The position numbers and the translations under genes were made by a program. Shown in pieces: positions 16,553 through 17,585 of a DNA stretch of 17,585 nucleotides; the first letter of the stretch is position 1; each line of letters starts with the position of its first letter. The stretch spans positions 485,854 to 503,438 of the forward strand of contig MU646353.1 of NCBI GenBank assembly GCA_026770585.1, given 5' to 3'. The notes beneath the pieces are model-generated. The model searched no databases and was not told where the DNA came from. It saw only the letters and a list, made by a program, of their open reading frames with translations. The stretch comes from Baffinella frigidus (Eukaryota; Cryptophyceae; Cryptomonadales; Baffinellaceae).

Positions 16553-16620
16553 GCACGCCCGCGTGACCGGTCACGCGGACGCCGAAGCCAGACGGTCGGT
16601 CGTGACTGCCTTGCGTGTTC
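16553..16620 (+). repeat. palindrome element G, copy 4
   Basis: The core is 16560-16577. The right part is identical to copy 1 (CCAGACGGTCGGTCGTGACT). It cuts off the second copy of the KGGRKEI-type segment at CGAAAGCAAGCTA. Confidence 0.92.
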
Positions 16621-16729
16621 AGCCGAGGTTTGGTCAGGCGCGTTAGGGGGTTGCCACTGCTATGTAGGCCGGCTTGAGGCCACTGCTCATCCACTTTGGA
16701 TTTTTCTGGTGGAGACGGGTCCCACCTTC

Positions 16730-16891
16730 ATAGGATAATGGACTAAAAATGGGGTAGTTAGGCCTACGGAATTGCCTACCGTAGGCCGTAGAGCTCCTAT
16801 GCCTGAAAATTCCTAGGATTTTGGCCTACAGTAGGAGGTCCTAGGCAATGCCGTAGGCCTGACTACCCCATTTTTAGTCCATTACCCTATT
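16730..16891. mobile_element. fold-back element H, copy near the right end
   Basis: The ends are ATAGGATAATGGACTAAAAA and TTTTTAGTCCATTACCCTAT. It interrupts a copy of the minus-strand exon's upstream flank: GGGTCCCACCTTCA on one side and CTGTCAATGCTTG on the other are adjacent at about 15793-15813. Confidence 0.92.
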
Positions 16892-16981
16892 AACCTGTCA
16901 ATGCTTGCACGGGAAATGTATGAAAGAGGTCTGCGTTGATTCAGGGCTGTGTGGACCACGTCCAACGAAAGTCTTTGCAGA

Positions 16982-17133
16982 TTGAACAGAAGGGTGTGGG
17001 GAAGGAGGTCACGTCTCGGAAGCAAGCCACGGCACGCACTTTCGGGGCGCTAAATTTTGACGGGAAAGACGCGATTGAGGCGCGATGCAATGTGTCGACA
17101 AAACACAGAATTCTTAATTCAAAGTTGCCCTAA
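16982..17133 (+). CDS. doubtful plus-strand open segment with upstream partial copies
   Basis: After TCTTTGCAG^ATTGAA an open frame runs to TAA at 17131-17133 (EQKGVGKEVTSRKQAT...). Its first part recurs in diverged form at 16335-16378 and 16505-16552. Differences between the copies fall at all codon positions, so the conservation does not argue for coding. It could be a terminal exon of another gene or repeated noncoding flank of the minus-strand gene. I do not recognise the protein. Confidence 0.2.
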
Positions 17134-17307
17134 AACGTTGTACGGCCACTTGAGCTCGAATCGTATGAAACCTAATGAAACGTTGCGATTTTAATTGAAT
17201 TGAGTTAAAGAAAACTTGATACTCGCAGCGTTTCGACATGATTCCCGTCGCAAAACTGTTTTATGGTTGAAGCGGTGTGGTTTGCATGCAAATCTGCTCG
17301 GATTCAA

Positions 17308-17470
17308 AAAACATCAAAGTCAACAATTGACTTAAAATCAAAGTCAACAATTGACTTAAAAGTCAATAATTGACGAATTGTGTATTTCGCGAACTGAAAA
17401 GACACATAGAATCGTCCCTGAGAGGAGAATTTTTCAGAAAATTTAAGTCAATTGTTGACTTTGATGTTTT
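17308..17470. mobile_element. AT-rich fold-back near the right end
   Basis: 17308-17336 is the exact reverse complement of 17442-17470 (AAAACATCAAAGTCAACAAT...). The left arm is partly repeated in tandem (17337-17360). Confidence 0.93.
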
Positions 17471-17553
17471 GGAGATTTGGAATGGTCGAAGAGATGAGCG
17501 GGATAGCACCAGAGCCTTGGCCAAGCTGTCGACGAAGGTGCTTTCTGGGCGCT

Positions 17554-17585
17554 ACAGGGGTGCCTCGCTCATAAGAAACGCCCAC
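17554..17585. mobile_element. element J, left end running off the window
   Basis: TA-CAGGGGTGCCTCGCTCATAA is the left end of another J copy, cut by the window edge. Confidence 0.85.

Noticed and set aside
3528-16577. A CRISPR array from the repeated CGCGTGACCGGTCACGCG
   Set aside because: There are only four copies, kilobases apart and in both orientations, in a eukaryotic gene region.
1-17585. Transposase, reverse transcriptase or viral genes
   Set aside because: No frame shows their motifs. All elements seen are short and non-coding.

Overview
The window is nuclear DNA from a eukaryote, probably a single-celled alga or other protist. I cannot name the lineage. The evidence is short exons with GT-AG (and one GC-AG) introns, AT-rich fold-back elements, minisatellites and plant/alga-type telomere-like repeats (CCCTAAA). 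There is no bacterial gene organisation: nearly all long open frames are accidental readings through repeats.

The main content is one plus-strand gene, cut off at the left edge. It encodes the C-terminal part of NSF/Sec18, the AAA+ ATPase that takes SNARE complexes apart. Nine exons (1289-1363, 2992-3057, 4150-4257, 5453-5604, 8456-8546, 9651-9734, 12211-12298, 13624-13706, 15122-15394) join in frame into 339 residues. These cover the end of domain D1, the D1-D2 linker and the whole of D2, including Walker A, Walker B, sensor 1 and the C-terminal helical part. Only about 1 kb of the 14 kb gene is coding.

The introns consist almost entirely of repeats. Most are small fold-back (MITE-like) elements of about 100-190 bp. 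Several families have two or more copies of identical length: A 140 bp, W 146 bp, L 160 bp, I 101 bp and J 117-118 bp. Others are minisatellites, direct repeats and a recurring palindrome element (G). None encodes a transposase here.

A second gene converges on NSF from the right. Its last exon is on the minus strand (15579-15782, 67 residues, product not recognised), only about 180 bp from the NSF stop. The rest of the window to the right is a mosaic of broken copies of that exon and its flank, interrupted by the same element families, plus a short plus-strand open frame of doubtful status.

The most unusual feature is that true exons are accompanied by truncated copies of their own ends, splice site included. 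The copies are separated from the true exon by a mobile or palindromic element. The clearest case is a 100-bp pair (one mismatch) around element G beside exon 7. This suggests that introns here grow by element insertion or repair that duplicates splice junctions.
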